From Vibrio zhugei (lineage in GTDB: Bacteria > Pseudomonadota > Gammaproteobacteria > Enterobacterales > Vibrionaceae): a stretch of 64,000 nucleotides of DNA. Below the pieces are notes generated by a model that saw only the letters and a program-made list of their open reading frames with translations, did no database searches and was not told the origin of the DNA. Below, one piece after another: positions 50,820-61,067 of this stretch (position 1 is its first letter; each line of letters starts with the position of its first letter). Both the position numbers and the translations under genes were made by a program. The stretch lies in assembly GCF_003716875.1 (NCBI RefSeq), contig NZ_CP033078.1, forward strand, positions 2,294,001-2,358,000, given 5' to 3'.

Positions 50820-50937
50820 TCCATTCCTAAATAAATGCGTCTATCAGAGAAAGTATGGTAGAAAATATAGTCTTCAATGATAGATGGCGCTAAAATGTGG
50901 GTTTTCAACCCTAATATTAAATAAATTTGGTCGCGTA

Positions 50938-51234
50938 ATGAACCTAAGCAATAAACAAAAACAGCACCTCAAAGCACTCGCACACAACCTAAAGCCTGTT
51001 GTGCTTATGGGTGCCAACGGATTAACTGAAGCTGTTTTAGCGGAAATTGAGATCGCTCTAGACTTCCATGAACTGATTAAAGTGAAGGTTGTTTCTGAAG
51101 ATCGTGAAACAAAACAACTCATCGTTGATGCTATCGTACGCGAAACTGGTGCTGAAAAAGTTCAAGTTATCGGGAAAGTACTGGTATTGTATCGCCCTTC
51201 AGAACAACGCAAAATTGAACTACCTCGTAAGTAG
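50938..51234 (+). CDS. yhbY: YhbY, CRM-domain ribosome assembly RNA-binding protein
   Basis: The 98-aa protein from the ATG at 50938 is a single CRM domain: LSNKQKQHLKALAHNLKPVV, MGANGLTEAVLAEIEIAL and GKVLVLYRP. It binds pre-50S particles. The longer frame starting at 50884 is not supported by homology length (E. coli 97 aa). It is divergent from rlmE. Confidence 0.96.
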   Translation: MNLSNKQKQHLKALAHNLKPVVLMGANGLTEAVLAEIEIALDFHELIKVKVVSEDRETKQLIVDAIVRETGAEKVQVIGKVLVLYRPSEQRKIELPRK

Positions 51235-51256
51235 ACAAGATTGCGACTCCAATAAG

Positions 51257-51283
51257 AAAAGGTCGCCATTGGCGACCTTTTTA
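51257..51283. terminator. Bidirectional terminator between yhbY and greA
   Basis: AAAAGGTCGCC-ATT-GGCGACCTTTTT serves the converging yhbY and greA genes. Confidence 0.93.
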
Positions 51284-51290
51284 TTGAGCG

Positions 51291-51764
51291 TTAGATGTAT
51301 TCGACACGATCAATTTCAAATACTTTATCCCCTCCTGGGGTAGTGATAACGACTTCATCACCTTCTTCTTTACCAATCAAACCTCGCGCAATTGGAGAAC
51401 TGATCGAAATACGGCCAAGTTTAATGTCAGCCTCGTCATTCCCGACGATTTGATAGGTTTTTTCCTCGTCACTATCCACGTCAACCACGGTAACCGTAGA
51501 GCCGAAAATGACCTTACCAGAATTATCAATTTTTGTGACATCAATAACCTGCGCAACAGACAGTTTATATTCAATATCACGAATTTGTGCCTCGCAAATG
51601 CCTTGCTCTTCGCGCGCAGCGTGGTATTCGGCATTCTCTTTCAAATCACCTAGTTCGCGAGCTTCTGCGATAGCGGCAGAGATTTGTGGACGTAGCTTGA
51701 GAAGTTTATCAAGTTCTTTACGCAGCATTTCTTCGCCGCGTACAGTCATAGGAACTTTTTCCAT
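51291..51764 (-). CDS. greA: Transcript cleavage factor GreA
   Basis: The 157-aa protein has the N-terminal coiled coil ([20 protein letters not shown], then [21 protein letters not shown] with the acidic tip) and the FKBP-like C-terminal domain ([16 protein letters not shown]). It rescues backtracked RNA polymerase. greA next to the porin gene is typical of Vibrio. Confidence 0.97.
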   Translation of the reverse strand: MEKVPMTVRGEEMLRKELDKLLKLRPQISAAIAEARELGDLKENAEYHAAREEQGICEAQIRDIEYKLSVAQVIDVTKIDNSGKVIFGSTVTVVDVDSDEEKTYQIVGNDEADIKLGRISISSPIARGLIGKEEGDEVVITTPGGDKVFEIDRVEYI

Positions 51765-52303
51765 ATTATACCTCTATGCCAAAGCGATCTTTGGACAAAA
51801 CAATACCACCCAACCCATATAAAGGTTAGGTAGCGCCGATTGAAATAATGTTCACCAGTTTAAACAAAGTTTAAAACGAAATCATCCAAAATCCATATTT
51901 AACTTTTTAAATTTGCGTCAAAGGGTTGCATGTAAAAATTCATTGTGATCTGGTGCACAAGAAAAATCTTATAAAAGATGAAAAAATAATCAAAAAATAT
52001 AAAAAAATAATATTTCACTAGCCATTAATAAGCTCTTGATATTAATAAAAAATCCTTTAAAAACAATTCTTTGATATTTTTTACATTATAATAAAACACT
52101 GTTCTTTTATCGATTTTATATCATTTTACTAACCCATCGGGAACTATATGACCAAAATTGAATACGTAAATGCTTGATGTTGTAACGTCAGTTTACGTCA
52201 GGTGCAGGAACGCACCTAACTGATGTTAAGACGAGATTTATCAGGATCGATAAAACGTCTCAACCAACGTTTTTGTGGACACTACTTTTTAGGACTTAAT
52301 GAG
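51765..52303 (+). promoter_or_regulatory. Long AT-rich leader/regulatory region of the porin gene
   Basis: About 540 bp lie between greA and the porin start. A 9-codon frame MTKIEYVNA with GGGA before it lies at 52148-52177, followed by ACGT/ACGT and AGGTGC-AGGAAC-GCACCT stems (the latter about 52199-52216). In Vibrio, ompU is under ToxR control. No ToxR site was assigned. Confidence 0.45.
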
Positions 52304-53368
52304 ATGAAAAAGACTATCATCGCAGTAGCTGTGGCAGCAGCTGCCCTTACAACAGGTGCTAACGCAGCTGAAGTTTATAACGCAGACGGAACCTCTCTTT
52401 CTATTGGTGGTCGCGTAGAAGCGCGTCTTCAATTACAAGATAGTGACGCCAACGATCGCACACGAGCTCGTCTTAACTTTGAAGGCACACACCAAGTTAA
52501 TGACAAACTTTACGGTCTAGCCAAATTTGAAACAGAATGGGCCAAAGAAGAACATAACGGTCAACTTGATTCTAACAGTACAGAGATTAAAACGCGTTAC
52601 CTATACGCAGGTCTTGGTATGGATGCAGGTGAAATTACTTACGGTCAACAAGATGGCGCTTTGGTTCATTTGACCAACTTCACCGATATCATGTCAACAT
52701 GGGGTAAAGCCGCTTCTGTTGATTATTCTGGTAACATTGTTGATGGTGGCCCTAATGCTGATCAGTCGACACCTGATGAATATAACTCTCTAGCAGGCCG
52801 TACCGATAACTACCTAGCTTACAATGCACAATTTGATTCATTAGGCGTCAGCGCTGGCTATCGCTTTGCTGATGGCCAAGACAGTGCCGATAACAACAGC
52901 CGTGTCGATAACGGTCAAGATGGCTATGCACTAGCGCTTACCTATGGTATTGCCGATACAGGTGTCGTTGTCGGTGGTGGTTATTCTGAGCAAAATGATA
53001 ACGAGCAAGCCATGGTAACAACAGCATTCACTTATGATGCATTGTACCTAGCTGCGTTATACACTCACATTGACTACGATGATAATCAAGTACATAACTA
53101 CAAAGGTTATGAGTTCGCTGCGGCGTACACCATTGATAAGACAAAACTTGTCGCAACGTATAACAAAGGTGAGCGTAAAGACGACACTGTTGATGCTCTA
53201 GCAGCAGAAGTGAATTACTTCTTTACGCCAACGTTCTTCGGCTATGTGGGTTATAAATGGAACCTACTTGATGACAGTGATAAAAAATCACTCACCAGTG
53301 ATGATGGAATGTTACACAATGTTAACAAACAAGACCAAGCAATGGCGGGCTTGCAATACCGTTTCTAA
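52304..53368 (+). CDS. ompU: OmpU-type outer-membrane porin
   Basis: The 354-aa precursor starts MKKTIIAVAVAAAALTTGAN at the ATG at 52304, with AGGA 9 nt upstream; cleavage after ANA is expected. The mature part has alternating beta strands (LSIGGRVEARLQLQD, RYLYAGLGMDAGEITYGQQD) and ends with a terminal Phe (QYRF), the porin assembly signal. Its place between greA and dacB equals that of V. cholerae ompU, a general trimeric porin. The longer frame from 52223 is a leader artefact. Confidence 0.92.
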   Translation: MKKTIIAVAVAAAALTTGANAAEVYNADGTSLSIGGRVEARLQLQDSDANDRTRARLNFEGTHQVNDKLYGLAKFETEWAKEEHNGQLDSNSTEIKTRYLYAGLGMDAGEITYGQQDGALVHLTNFTDIMSTWGKAASVDYSGNIVDGGPNADQSTPDEYNSLAGRTDNYLAYNAQFDSLGVSAGYRFADGQDSADNNSRVDNGQDGYALALTYGIADTGVVVGGGYSEQNDNEQAMVTTAFTYDALYLAALYTHIDYDDNQVHNYKGYEFAAAYTIDKTKLVATYNKGERKDDTVDALAAEVNYFFTPTFFGYVGYKWNLLDDSDKKSLTSDDGMLHNVNKQDQAMAGLQYRF

Positions 53369-53396
53369 ACATTTGACGTAAGTTTTATCCAGTAAC

Positions 53397-53426
53397 AACA
53401 CCCGCCTTATAGCGGGTGTTTTTTTA
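53397..53426 (+). terminator. Terminator of the porin gene
   Basis: ACACCCGC-CTTATA-GCGGGTGT is followed by seven T residues. Confidence 0.95.
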
Positions 53427-53471
53427 TGTCGCTATACTAAGCCCCTCAATGCTTTCAACTAAAGTGACATT

Positions 53472-54893
53472 ATGCGTTCGATTTTTATTTATTTATTGGC
53501 CGTGTCTTGTGGGTTGCTTTCGCCATGGGCGGTTGCACAAAACAATATCAACACACAACTGACCACTCTTTCTCCCAATGCGCGTTACCATCTCGTTGCG
53601 AAGTCACTGGATACCAACCAAATCTTAACTCACTATGAAAATAGTGATTACTTTCCTCCTGCCAGCACCCTAAAAGTGTTAACCGCGCTTGCCGCGACAA
53701 TAGAACTTGGCAAAGAATTCCGTTTTTCTACTCAGCTTCGTCAGTCTACTCACGATTACAGTATCGCCTTTTCCGGTGATCCTTCCTTAACGACTCAAGA
53801 TATTCGAACATTGCTCGAAACCTTGAAACAGCATGGGGTGACACACATACAAGGCGATTTATGGTTGGATAACTCGGCGTTCACTGGCTTTGAAAAAGCA
53901 ACTGGCTGGCCATGGGATGCACTGGGCGTCTGCTATAGCGCGCCAGCCAGTGCGATCAATGTGGATCATAATTGCATACCGGCCTCAATATATAGCCTCA
54001 AAAATGGCAAAACTCGGGTGTATGTCCCAGAGCAATATCCCATACATATCGAGAACCAAGTGATCAGTGTGAGCCCAAGCGGTAAGCAAAATCGCCACTG
54101 TGATTTAGACTTGCAAGCTAGACACGATAACCGCTATATCATCAGTGGCTGCCTCGTTAAGCAGAAACAACCTTTGCCTCTCAAGTTTGCGGTGCAAAAT
54201 ACGGGACAATACACACAGCGTATTGTCTATCGGCTACTGAATCAATTACATATATCCATTGAGGGGCGCGTGCGCATTGGCTCTCCCAAATCATCACAAC
54301 ACACAAAAACAATAGCGACGCATTATTCCGCCGCTCTTTCGCAGTTACTGTCCACTATGCTGAGAAAATCGGACAACCTTTACGCCGATAGCATAACGAA
54401 AACCTTGGGAAGCGTCGTATTCCATCAACCGGGAAGCTATCGAAATGGCACCGCTGCCATAAAGAACATTATTGAAAATCATACTGGTATTGCATTGGAC
54501 GAGGCTCAACTTGTCGATGGGTCAGGTCTATCTCGAGATAATCGTATCGCGGCCTCAACCATGCTCTCTATCTTGCAATATATTGGCAAGCATGATGAAC
54601 AACTCGGTCTCTTGGCTTTGCTACCTCGTTCTGGATTATCGGGCACATTAAAATATCGTCGGAGTTTGATGGCAGCCCCAGTCAAAGGCGCGTTATCAGC
54701 CAAAAGTGGGACCTTATATGGTACGCATAACTTGGTGGGCTTTGTGTATGATGCGTCAGGACGCCCCAGTAGCGTTTTTGTGCAATACATTACGGACTAC
54801 TTCCCAAGTCAATCCGAGCACAATGTCCGCCCCACGCCTCTCACCCGTATTGAGCAAGATTTCTATCGCCAAATCATTAAGCAGACACGCTAG
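53472..54893 (+). CDS. dacB: D-Ala-D-Ala carboxypeptidase/endopeptidase PBP4
   Basis: The 473-aa protein has a signal peptide (about residues 1-23, ending AVA), the active-site PASTLK, the second motif SDNLYAD and the third AKSGTL, the class C penicillin-binding triad with a large insert between the first two. It trims or cleaves peptidoglycan cross-bridges in the periplasm. It stands alone between the porin and tyrS, which is convergent. Confidence 0.95.
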   Translation: MRSIFIYLLAVSCGLLSPWAVAQNNINTQLTTLSPNARYHLVAKSLDTNQILTHYENSDYFPPASTLKVLTALAATIELGKEFRFSTQLRQSTHDYSIAFSGDPSLTTQDIRTLLETLKQHGVTHIQGDLWLDNSAFTGFEKATGWPWDALGVCYSAPASAINVDHNCIPASIYSLKNGKTRVYVPEQYPIHIENQVISVSPSGKQNRHCDLDLQARHDNRYIISGCLVKQKQPLPLKFAVQNTGQYTQRIVYRLLNQLHISIEGRVRIGSPKSSQHTKTIATHYSAALSQLLSTMLRKSDNLYADSITKTLGSVVFHQPGSYRNGTAAIKNIIENHTGIALDEAQLVDGSGLSRDNRIAASTMLSILQYIGKHDEQLGLLALLPRSGLSGTLKYRRSLMAAPVKGALSAKSGTLYGTHNLVGFVYDASGRPSSVFVQYITDYFPSQSEHNVRPTPLTRIEQDFYRQIIKQTR

Positions 54894-54934
54894 CCCCCAC
54901 AGATAGCGGCGTTCTTTACGACTCACATTCAGGT

Positions 54935-54963
54935 ATAAAAAAAGCGCCTTAAGGCGCTTTTTC
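54935..54963. terminator. Bidirectional terminator between dacB and tyrS
   Basis: AAAAAGCGCC-TTAA-GGCGCTTTTT lies between the convergent stops. Confidence 0.94.
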
Positions 54964-54980
54964 TCTGTTCAATTGGCGGA

Positions 54981-56168
54981 TTACTTAATCGTAATACGAG
55001 CGAATTTACGCTTACCAACTTGATAGACTGCGGTGCCAGTTTCCGGTACCCACTTGGTGTCGGCCACTTTTTCGCCGTCGCACTTTACTGCACCTTGGCG
55101 AACCATACGCATCGCATCAGAAGTTGAGTTCACTAAGCCCGCTTCTTTTAAAACGTTGGCAATTGCCATGCCTTCGGCCAACTCAAACTCAGGCATTTCA
55201 TCGGGCATAGCGCCTTTCTGGAATCGATTGATGAACTCTTGTTCAGCTGCATCGGCATCCGCTTCAGAGTGGAAACGCGCAATGATTTCCTTCGCTAATA
55301 GAATCTTAATATCACGAGGGTTTTTACCCGCTTCAATATCGGCCTTAAACTGCTCCACTTCCTCCAATGGACGGAAAGACAACAGTTCGTAGTAATCCCA
55401 CATCAAAACATCGGAAATCGACATGATTTTACCGAACATATCACTCGGAGCGTCATCAATACCAATATAGTTATTGGCGGACTTAGACATTTTTTTCTCA
55501 CCGTCTAGCCCGACCAGTAATGGCAACATCATGACAACTTGCGGAGTTTGGCCGTTGGCTTTTTGCAGCTCTCGTCCCATCAGCAAGTTAAAGCGCTGAT
55601 CCGTTCCGCCCAATTCCACATCGGTCTCCATTGCCACCGAGTCGTAGCCTTGAAGCAACGGGTACATAAATTCATGAATTGCAATGGCTTGGCCGCTAGC
55701 ATAGCGCTTTTTGAAATCATCACGCTCTAACATACGGGCAACCGTTTGGTGAGAGCCAAGACGGATCATGCCTTCGGCACCCAACTTCGATAACCATTCA
55801 GAGTTAAATTGAATGGTTGTCTTTTCTGGATCTAAAATCTTAAATACTTGGGTTTTATAGGTTTCCGCATTGCGCATAACATCTTCACGGGTCAGCGGCG
55901 GTCTCGTTGTATTTTTCCCCGTTGGGTCACCCACCATGCCGGTAAAATCACCAATCAGGAATGTCACTTCATGACCAAGCTCTTGAAAGGCACGCAACTT
56001 ATTAAGAATTACAGTATGACCTAAATGAATATCTGGTGCCGTTGGATCCGCACCTAGCTTGATTCGCAACGGTCGGTTTTCTTTTAATTTAGCAATCAGC
56101 TCATCTTCCGGGATAAGCTCTGCTACACCACGCTTAAGTTCAGCTAAAGCGGCTTCAATACTCGCCAT
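54981..56168 (-). CDS. tyrS: Tyrosyl-tRNA synthetase
   Basis: The 395-aa class I synthetase has the HIGH-type motif HLGHT (residues near 47), the tyrosine pocket with [20 protein letters not shown] and the KMSKS loop near 230; a C-terminal S4 RNA-binding domain ends it ([13 protein letters not shown]). It is shorter than E. coli TyrS (424 aa) and resembles the second, TyrZ-like, subgroup. Divergent from the M23 peptidase gene. Confidence 0.97.
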   Translation of the reverse strand: MASIEAALAELKRGVAELIPEDELIAKLKENRPLRIKLGADPTAPDIHLGHTVILNKLRAFQELGHEVTFLIGDFTGMVGDPTGKNTTRPPLTREDVMRNAETYKTQVFKILDPEKTTIQFNSEWLSKLGAEGMIRLGSHQTVARMLERDDFKKRYASGQAIAIHEFMYPLLQGYDSVAMETDVELGGTDQRFNLLMGRELQKANGQTPQVVMMLPLLVGLDGEKKMSKSANNYIGIDDAPSDMFGKIMSISDVLMWDYYELLSFRPLEEVEQFKADIEAGKNPRDIKILLAKEIIARFHSEADADAAEQEFINRFQKGAMPDEMPEFELAEGMAIANVLKEAGLVNSTSDAMRMVRQGAVKCDGEKVADTKWVPETGTAVYQVGKRKFARITIK

Positions 56169-56300
56169 TCTTTGTTCACTCCCACAGATTTGGCAAAATG
56201 TAATAATTCGACATATTACTTGAATAGCGACTACTTTTGAAACCAGTTAGACTAACAAGCAGCGAATTAATTTAATATTTCTCAAACCAAGCCCATTATC

Positions 56301-57596
56301 ATGACCATTATTTCCCGTTTAACCTGGCTACACAAACTTTCCATTGTCATGTGTTCTGCCTTGATTGTCGGTGCAGCATTTTTTCTCCCCGATCCAGACA
56401 AACTCATTAATCAGCAAGAAGGGCTAAAGATAGGTCAGCCATACCCCCTTCCATTAAATCATGAACGACTCAGCGAACAAGAAGATCGCCTTTCCCAGCA
56501 TACGCCATTAATCTGGGAGAAACACACCGTAAAATCGGGAGAAAGCAGCGCTGTGCTTTTCCAACGAGTAGGATTGTCTTCTCGTGTGCTCTATGCCTTA
56601 ACGTCAAGCAACGCTGATATTCATCATCATTTAACTCACCTACGTCCTGGTGATGAACTGTATTTCGGCTTAAATGATCAACATGAGCTACTTCAGTTAC
56701 GTCGTAGGATCAATTCCTATGAAACGTTTGTTGTCAAGAAAAGTGGCGATCATTACACCTCAACCGTCGACACCAAAGATGTCTATTTCCAATACAACTA
56801 TGCGAATGCAACCATCCATTCCAATTTTTGGAAAGCGGCGAGCAACGCGGGAATCACGCCAAACCAAATAATGCAAATCGCGAGTATTTTTGGCTGGGAT
56901 GTCGATTTTGCACTGGATATTCGTGCCGGTGACCACTTTGAGCTACTGTATCAAGAGAAAGTCGTCGAAGGTCAAGTCACGGAACGAGGCGATATTATTG
57001 CCGCAAGGTTTACTAACCGAGGGAAAACCTTTACCGCCATTCGTGACGATGCGACAGGTAACTACTATGACGAAAACGGCCGCGCAATGAAAAAAGCGTT
57101 TTTACGCTCACCGCTGGACTTTCGCCGAGTATCGTCTAATTTTAACCCGCGCCGCTTACACCCGGTAACTGGACGTGTCCGTCCGCATCGAGGGACCGAT
57201 TATGTCGCCCCCGTTGGCACCCCGATTTGGGCGGCTGGGGATGGAGTGGTAAAAAAAGCAGGCTATAATCAATACAACGGTAACTATGTTTTTATACGTC
57301 ACAGCAATACCTACACCACCAAATACTTGCATCTCAAGCGACGTTTTGTAAAAACTGGTCAACGTATTAAACAAGGGCAAACCATTGGTACGCTCGGCAG
57401 TACTGGTAGGGTGACAGGCGCACATTTGCACTATGAATTTCTCGTGCATGGGGTACATAAAAACCCGAGAACCGTAGATTTACCGTTGTCACGCTCTCTC
57501 AAAGGCCAAGCCAAACAGCAATTTTTAAGCGTAGCTAAAGAACGCTTACATCAGCTTGAGCGCTATAGCCATTTTCTCTTTGTTCCTTCCCAATAA
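56301..57596 (+). CDS. M23-family peptidoglycan endopeptidase, MepM/ShyA-like
   Basis: The 431-aa protein has an N-terminal membrane helix or uncleaved signal (about 10-28), an OapA/LysM-like region (HTVKSGESSAVLFQRVGLSS), a Csd3-type middle domain and a C-terminal LytM domain with zinc ligands in PHRGTDYVAPVG and GAHLHYEFLVHG. It should cut D,D-cross-links to allow cell growth. The place next to tyrS matches a V. cholerae endopeptidase gene of the Shy family, as I recall. Confidence 0.92.
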   Translation: MTIISRLTWLHKLSIVMCSALIVGAAFFLPDPDKLINQQEGLKIGQPYPLPLNHERLSEQEDRLSQHTPLIWEKHTVKSGESSAVLFQRVGLSSRVLYALTSSNADIHHHLTHLRPGDELYFGLNDQHELLQLRRRINSYETFVVKKSGDHYTSTVDTKDVYFQYNYANATIHSNFWKAASNAGITPNQIMQIASIFGWDVDFALDIRAGDHFELLYQEKVVEGQVTERGDIIAARFTNRGKTFTAIRDDATGNYYDENGRAMKKAFLRSPLDFRRVSSNFNPRRLHPVTGRVRPHRGTDYVAPVGTPIWAAGDGVVKKAGYNQYNGNYVFIRHSNTYTTKYLHLKRRFVKTGQRIKQGQTIGTLGSTGRVTGAHLHYEFLVHGVHKNPRTVDLPLSRSLKGQAKQQFLSVAKERLHQLERYSHFLFVPSQ

Positions 57597-57607
57597 CACC
57601 AGCCAAT

Positions 57608-57641
57608 AAAAAAGCAGAATGCCTGGGCATTCTGCTTTTTA
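57608..57641. terminator. Bidirectional terminator between M23 peptidase and erpA
   Basis: AAAAAGCAGAATGCC-TGG-GCATTCTGCTTTTT lies between convergent genes. Confidence 0.95.
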
Positions 57642-57664
57642 CGATTCGGCTTATCCAAAAAAGG

Positions 57665-58006
57665 TTACACGCTGAAAGAAGCACCACAGCCACACGTAGT
57701 CGTGGCATTGGGGTTATTGACGAAAAAGCGAGCGCCTTCTAGACCTTCCGTATAATCGACCTCTCCACCGATCAAATACTGTAAGCTCATTGGGTCAATG
57801 ACCAATGTAACGCCTTCCTTATCGATGGTCGTATCACCATCGTTGACACTTTCATCAAAAGTGAAACCATATTGAAAGCCACTACAGCCACCACCGGTAA
57901 TGTACACTCGTAACTTCAGTGCTGGATTTTCTTCTTCCTCAATCAGAACTTTGACTCGTTTTGCCGCAGCTTCTGAAAATGACAAAGGGATATTATTTTC
58001 ACTCAC
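57665..58006 (-). CDS. erpA: Iron-sulfur cluster insertion protein ErpA
   Basis: The A-type carrier has the cysteines [11 protein letters not shown] and [10 protein letters not shown]. The GTG at 58006 is taken as start: it has GGGAGAG 6 nt upstream and gives 113 aa beginning (M)SENNIPLSF, aligned with E. coli ErpA (114 aa). The ATG at 58021 would place the ribosome-binding site inside the gene. It delivers clusters to isoprenoid and respiratory enzymes. It is divergent from hemL. Confidence 0.95.
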   Translation of the reverse strand: MSENNIPLSFSEAAAKRVKVLIEEEENPALKLRVYITGGGCSGFQYGFTFDESVNDGDTTIDKEGVTLVIDPMSLQYLIGGEVDYTEGLEGARFFVNNPNATTTCGCGASFSV

Positions 58007-58323
58007 AACGCTCTCTCCCATTTGTGTCACCACATGAGTCGATTCACCTTAGGGAATGAGTGACCAGTGATGAGCATTCTTATATAACGGCTCATTATCT
58101 AATACCTGACTGCTTCAATCAAGTATTAGCTCATATCGGACCAATAGCTCTGCACTATGGCTGAGTCTTGCCTCTTATGCCAGCTTATCGTTACGACCAC
58201 TTTATACAGAGTGCTCCCCATAGGGAAGTGTAAAGAGAAAAGCAGGGAAAATATTTCGTCTGCATCAATAGAAGCGTACAATGCTCGCCATATCGGTCCC
58301 GAAATAAAGAAGAGGAAATTTCC
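58007..58323. promoter_or_regulatory. Divergent promoter region between erpA and hemL
   Basis: No gene is seen. CTAATAC/GTATTAG (58099-58129) is a 7-bp inverted repeat with a 17-bp spacer. GAGGA precedes hemL. No clear Fe-S regulator site was assigned. Confidence 0.4.
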
Positions 58324-59613
58324 ATGACCAAATCAGCCGATCTCTATCAGCTTGCCCAAGAAAAAATTCCTGGCGGCGTTAACTCTCCTGTCCGCGCATT
58401 CAATGGTGTAGGCGGCACACCTATTTTTATCGACCGAGCCGATGGTGCGTTTCTGTTTGACGCTGACGGTAAAGCCTATATCGATTATGTCGGCTCGTGG
58501 GGACCGATGATTTTAGGTCATAACCATGTGGCCATTCGCGAAGCCGTGATTGATGCTGCACAAAAAGGGCTGAGCTTTGGAGCACCCACTGCCAAAGAAA
58601 CGGATATGGCGAGCTTGGTCTCAGAATTAGTCCCTTCCATGGAACAAATCCGCATGGTCAACTCTGGTACAGAAGCGACCATGAGCGCCATTCGTCTCGC
58701 TCGTGGCTATACAGGCCGCGATAAAATCATCAAATTTGAAGGCTGCTACCATGGCCACTCAGATGGACTGTTGGTGAAAGCCGGTTCAGGCGCATTAACC
58801 CTTGGCCAACCAAGCTCCCCTGGTGTGCCTGCTGATTTTGCCAAACATACGTTGACCGCCCGCTATAACGACTTAGAGTCGGTCAAAGAAGTCTTCAAAG
58901 CCAATCCCGGTGACATTGCCTGCATTATCGTTGAACCTGTAGCGGGCAATATGAACTGTGTACCGCCTGTCGATGGTTTTTTAAGTGGCTTACGAGCGCT
59001 GTGTGATCAAGAAGGGGCTTTACTGATTTTCGATGAAGTCATGACCGGCTTTCGTGTGGCACTGGGTGGCGCTCAAGCGTACTACAACGTCACTCCTGAT
59101 TTAACCACGTTAGGTAAAGTCATCGGTGGCGGTATGCCTGTAGGTGCCTTTGGTGGGAAAAAAGAAATCATGCAATACATCGCACCGACAGGGCCAGTTT
59201 ATCAAGCTGGCACCCTATCAGGTAACCCTATTGCAATGGCCGCAGGCTATGCATGTTTATCTCTCTTGCAACAAGAAGACAGTGAGCGCCGATTAGACCA
59301 AAAAGCATCCGCTCTTGCAAAAGGCATCAAAGCCGTCGCGGATAAACACAACATTCCGTTACTCGTACATCAAGTAGGCGGCATGTTCGGTTTCTTCTTT
59401 ACGGATCAAGAACGCGTGACCTGTTATGAAGACGTGGCCAAATGTGATAGTGAGAAATTTAAACAATTCTTTAATCACATGCTTAACTACGGCGTGTATT
59501 TGGCCCCTTCGGCTTTTGAAGCTGGCTTTATCTCGCTCGCCCATAGCACCGCTGATATCGATGCGACCATTGAAGCGGCAGAACGCAGCTTTGAAGCCAT
59601 GAACCAAGCATAA
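58324..59613 (+). CDS. hemL: Glutamate-1-semialdehyde 2,1-aminomutase
   Basis: The 429-aa PLP enzyme has [11 protein letters not shown], the cofactor region [29 protein letters not shown] and the Schiff-base lysine in [18 protein letters not shown]. It makes 5-aminolevulinate for heme in the C5 pathway. AGAGGA lies 8 nt before the ATG. Confidence 0.98.
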   Translation: MTKSADLYQLAQEKIPGGVNSPVRAFNGVGGTPIFIDRADGAFLFDADGKAYIDYVGSWGPMILGHNHVAIREAVIDAAQKGLSFGAPTAKETDMASLVSELVPSMEQIRMVNSGTEATMSAIRLARGYTGRDKIIKFEGCYHGHSDGLLVKAGSGALTLGQPSSPGVPADFAKHTLTARYNDLESVKEVFKANPGDIACIIVEPVAGNMNCVPPVDGFLSGLRALCDQEGALLIFDEVMTGFRVALGGAQAYYNVTPDLTTLGKVIGGGMPVGAFGGKKEIMQYIAPTGPVYQAGTLSGNPIAMAAGYACLSLLQQEDSERRLDQKASALAKGIKAVADKHNIPLLVHQVGGMFGFFFTDQERVTCYEDVAKCDSEKFKQFFNHMLNYGVYLAPSAFEAGFISLAHSTADIDATIEAAERSFEAMNQA

Positions 59614-59634
59614 TATTTACGAGTATTGAGTAAC

Positions 59635-59663
59635 AAGGCTGCGCAGATGCGTAGCCTTTTTTA
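59635..59663 (+). terminator. Terminator of hemL
   Basis: AAGGCTGCGC-AGAT-GCGTAGCCTT is followed by T residues. Confidence 0.9.
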
Positions 59664-59678
59664 TTCTCTCAATCGCCT

Positions 59679-59801
59679 TTAATGCCAATTCCACACAACG
59701 AGGATGAATAACACGCCTAACACCCAAGCCGTCCAAGGTACGCGGCGTAGATGTCCACTTTTCTTTGCAGAACAGTCGCATTTTTTATCACAACACCCCA
59801 T
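59679..59801 (-). CDS. 40-aa Cys-rich single-helix membrane protein, unknown
   Basis: A small frame reads MGCCDKKCDCSAKKSGHLRR followed by a hydrophobic helix rich in Trp (PWTAWVLGVLFILVVWNWH) and stop. GAGGGGA lies 4 nt before the ATG, a strong ribosome-binding site. Four cysteines in the first ten residues (CC, CxC) suggest metal binding or lipid or redox attachment on the cytoplasmic side, with a basic stretch before the helix. It is convergent with hemL and divergent from the AI-2E transporter gene. No function is known to me. Confidence 0.7.
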   Translation of the reverse strand: MGCCDKKCDCSAKKSGHLRRVPWTAWVLGVLFILVVWNWH

Positions 59802-59876
59802 ATTTCCCCTCGCTGATTGCGTCATTTTTAATTATTCGTCATTATACAGACATACCACTTTTCTATTGAGACCGAT

Positions 59877-60968
59877 ATGACTGAACACCAAAAAGTAAGA
59901 ATCAATTCGAGCCATTGGGTATTGATCTTCGCTTTACTCGCGGCGGCGACAGCTTGCTATTTACTTATTGCTCCTTATATCAACTCGATCATCATCGCTT
60001 TCATCATTTCATTGCTGATGTTTCCGATTCATAGTCGAATTCACGGTAAAATGCCAAGCTACCCAAATATTAGCGCAATGATTTCCTGTTTTGTGCTCAC
60101 CATTATCGTCGTCATTCCTTTATTGGCATTTTTCGCCGCCATCGCTCAACAAGGGGCAAAATTTTCGCAAAATGTCTATCAATGGGTTACCCATGGCGGG
60201 TTTGAAGCCTTTTTAAATCATCCATTCGTCGAACGAGCACTGAATTTCTCCAATCACTACCTTCCCTTTGATACCCTAACCCCCGAAAAACTGGGCGAGC
60301 GAGTGGCCAAATTTTCGACCAGTTTTGGTTCAGAACTTGTCGGAGCGAGTGCCAAAGTGCTCGGGGATGCAACCGGATTTATTCTGAATTTTTTCTTGAT
60401 GATTTTTGTGCTGTTCTTCCTACTACGTGATCATCAAAAGATCATCGGTGGTCTCAGACACATCATTCCCCTGTCGCGCAGCCAAGAAGACCGCCTTCTC
60501 AACGAGGTCGAGAGTGTATCTAAATCTGCAGTGATGGGATCATTTCTGACGGCAATCGCGCAAGGTGTTGCCGGCGGATTAGGGATGTGGTTAGCGGGTT
60601 TTCCTGGGCTATTTTGGGGCACAATGATTGGCTTTACCTCCTTTATCCCTGTCATCGGTACCGCCTTAATCTGGGTACCCGCCACGTTATATTTGTTTGC
60701 CACTGGCGATACCTCATGGGCTATTTTTCTCGCCATTTGGTGCATTGTAATTGTCGGCTCTATCGATAACCTACTGCGTCCTTTACTGATGCAAGGCAGT
60801 GGTGGGATGAGCACTCTCATGATCTTCTTTGCTCTGTTGGGCGGTATCCAATTCTTTGGTCTGATTGGTTTAATCTATGGGCCTCTGATTTTTGCCGTTA
60901 CCGTTGTGTTATTCCACCTCTATGATGAAGAATTTCGAGACTTTCTCAGCTGGCAAGATAAAAACTGA
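59877..60968 (+). CDS. AI-2E family (PerM/TqsA-type) transporter
   Basis: The 363-aa protein has about seven or eight hydrophobic helices: two at the N-terminus (15-60), one near 70-90, a long extramembrane domain (about 95-155), and four to five in the C-terminal half (MIFVLFFLLRD, LGMWLAGFPGLFWG, FIPVIGTALIWVPATLYLF, PLLMQGSGGMSTLMIFFALLGG in part). The pattern is that of the AI-2E/UPF0118 family, whose members export varied small molecules or ions. The substrate cannot be told. It lies between hemL and rsmC on the same strand. Confidence 0.9.
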   Translation: MTEHQKVRINSSHWVLIFALLAAATACYLLIAPYINSIIIAFIISLLMFPIHSRIHGKMPSYPNISAMISCFVLTIIVVIPLLAFFAAIAQQGAKFSQNVYQWVTHGGFEAFLNHPFVERALNFSNHYLPFDTLTPEKLGERVAKFSTSFGSELVGASAKVLGDATGFILNFFLMIFVLFFLLRDHQKIIGGLRHIIPLSRSQEDRLLNEVESVSKSAVMGSFLTAIAQGVAGGLGMWLAGFPGLFWGTMIGFTSFIPVIGTALIWVPATLYLFATGDTSWAIFLAIWCIVIVGSIDNLLRPLLMQGSGGMSTLMIFFALLGGIQFFGLIGLIYGPLIFAVTVVLFHLYDEEFRDFLSWQDKN

Positions 60969-61067
60969 TCTTGTTGCCGTCATTTCGTCATAAACCCGCA
61001 TTCGTGTCTTCAAGCGGACGCGGGTTTGTGCGAGAATCAGCCGCCTATCAACTGAATGAGACATACT

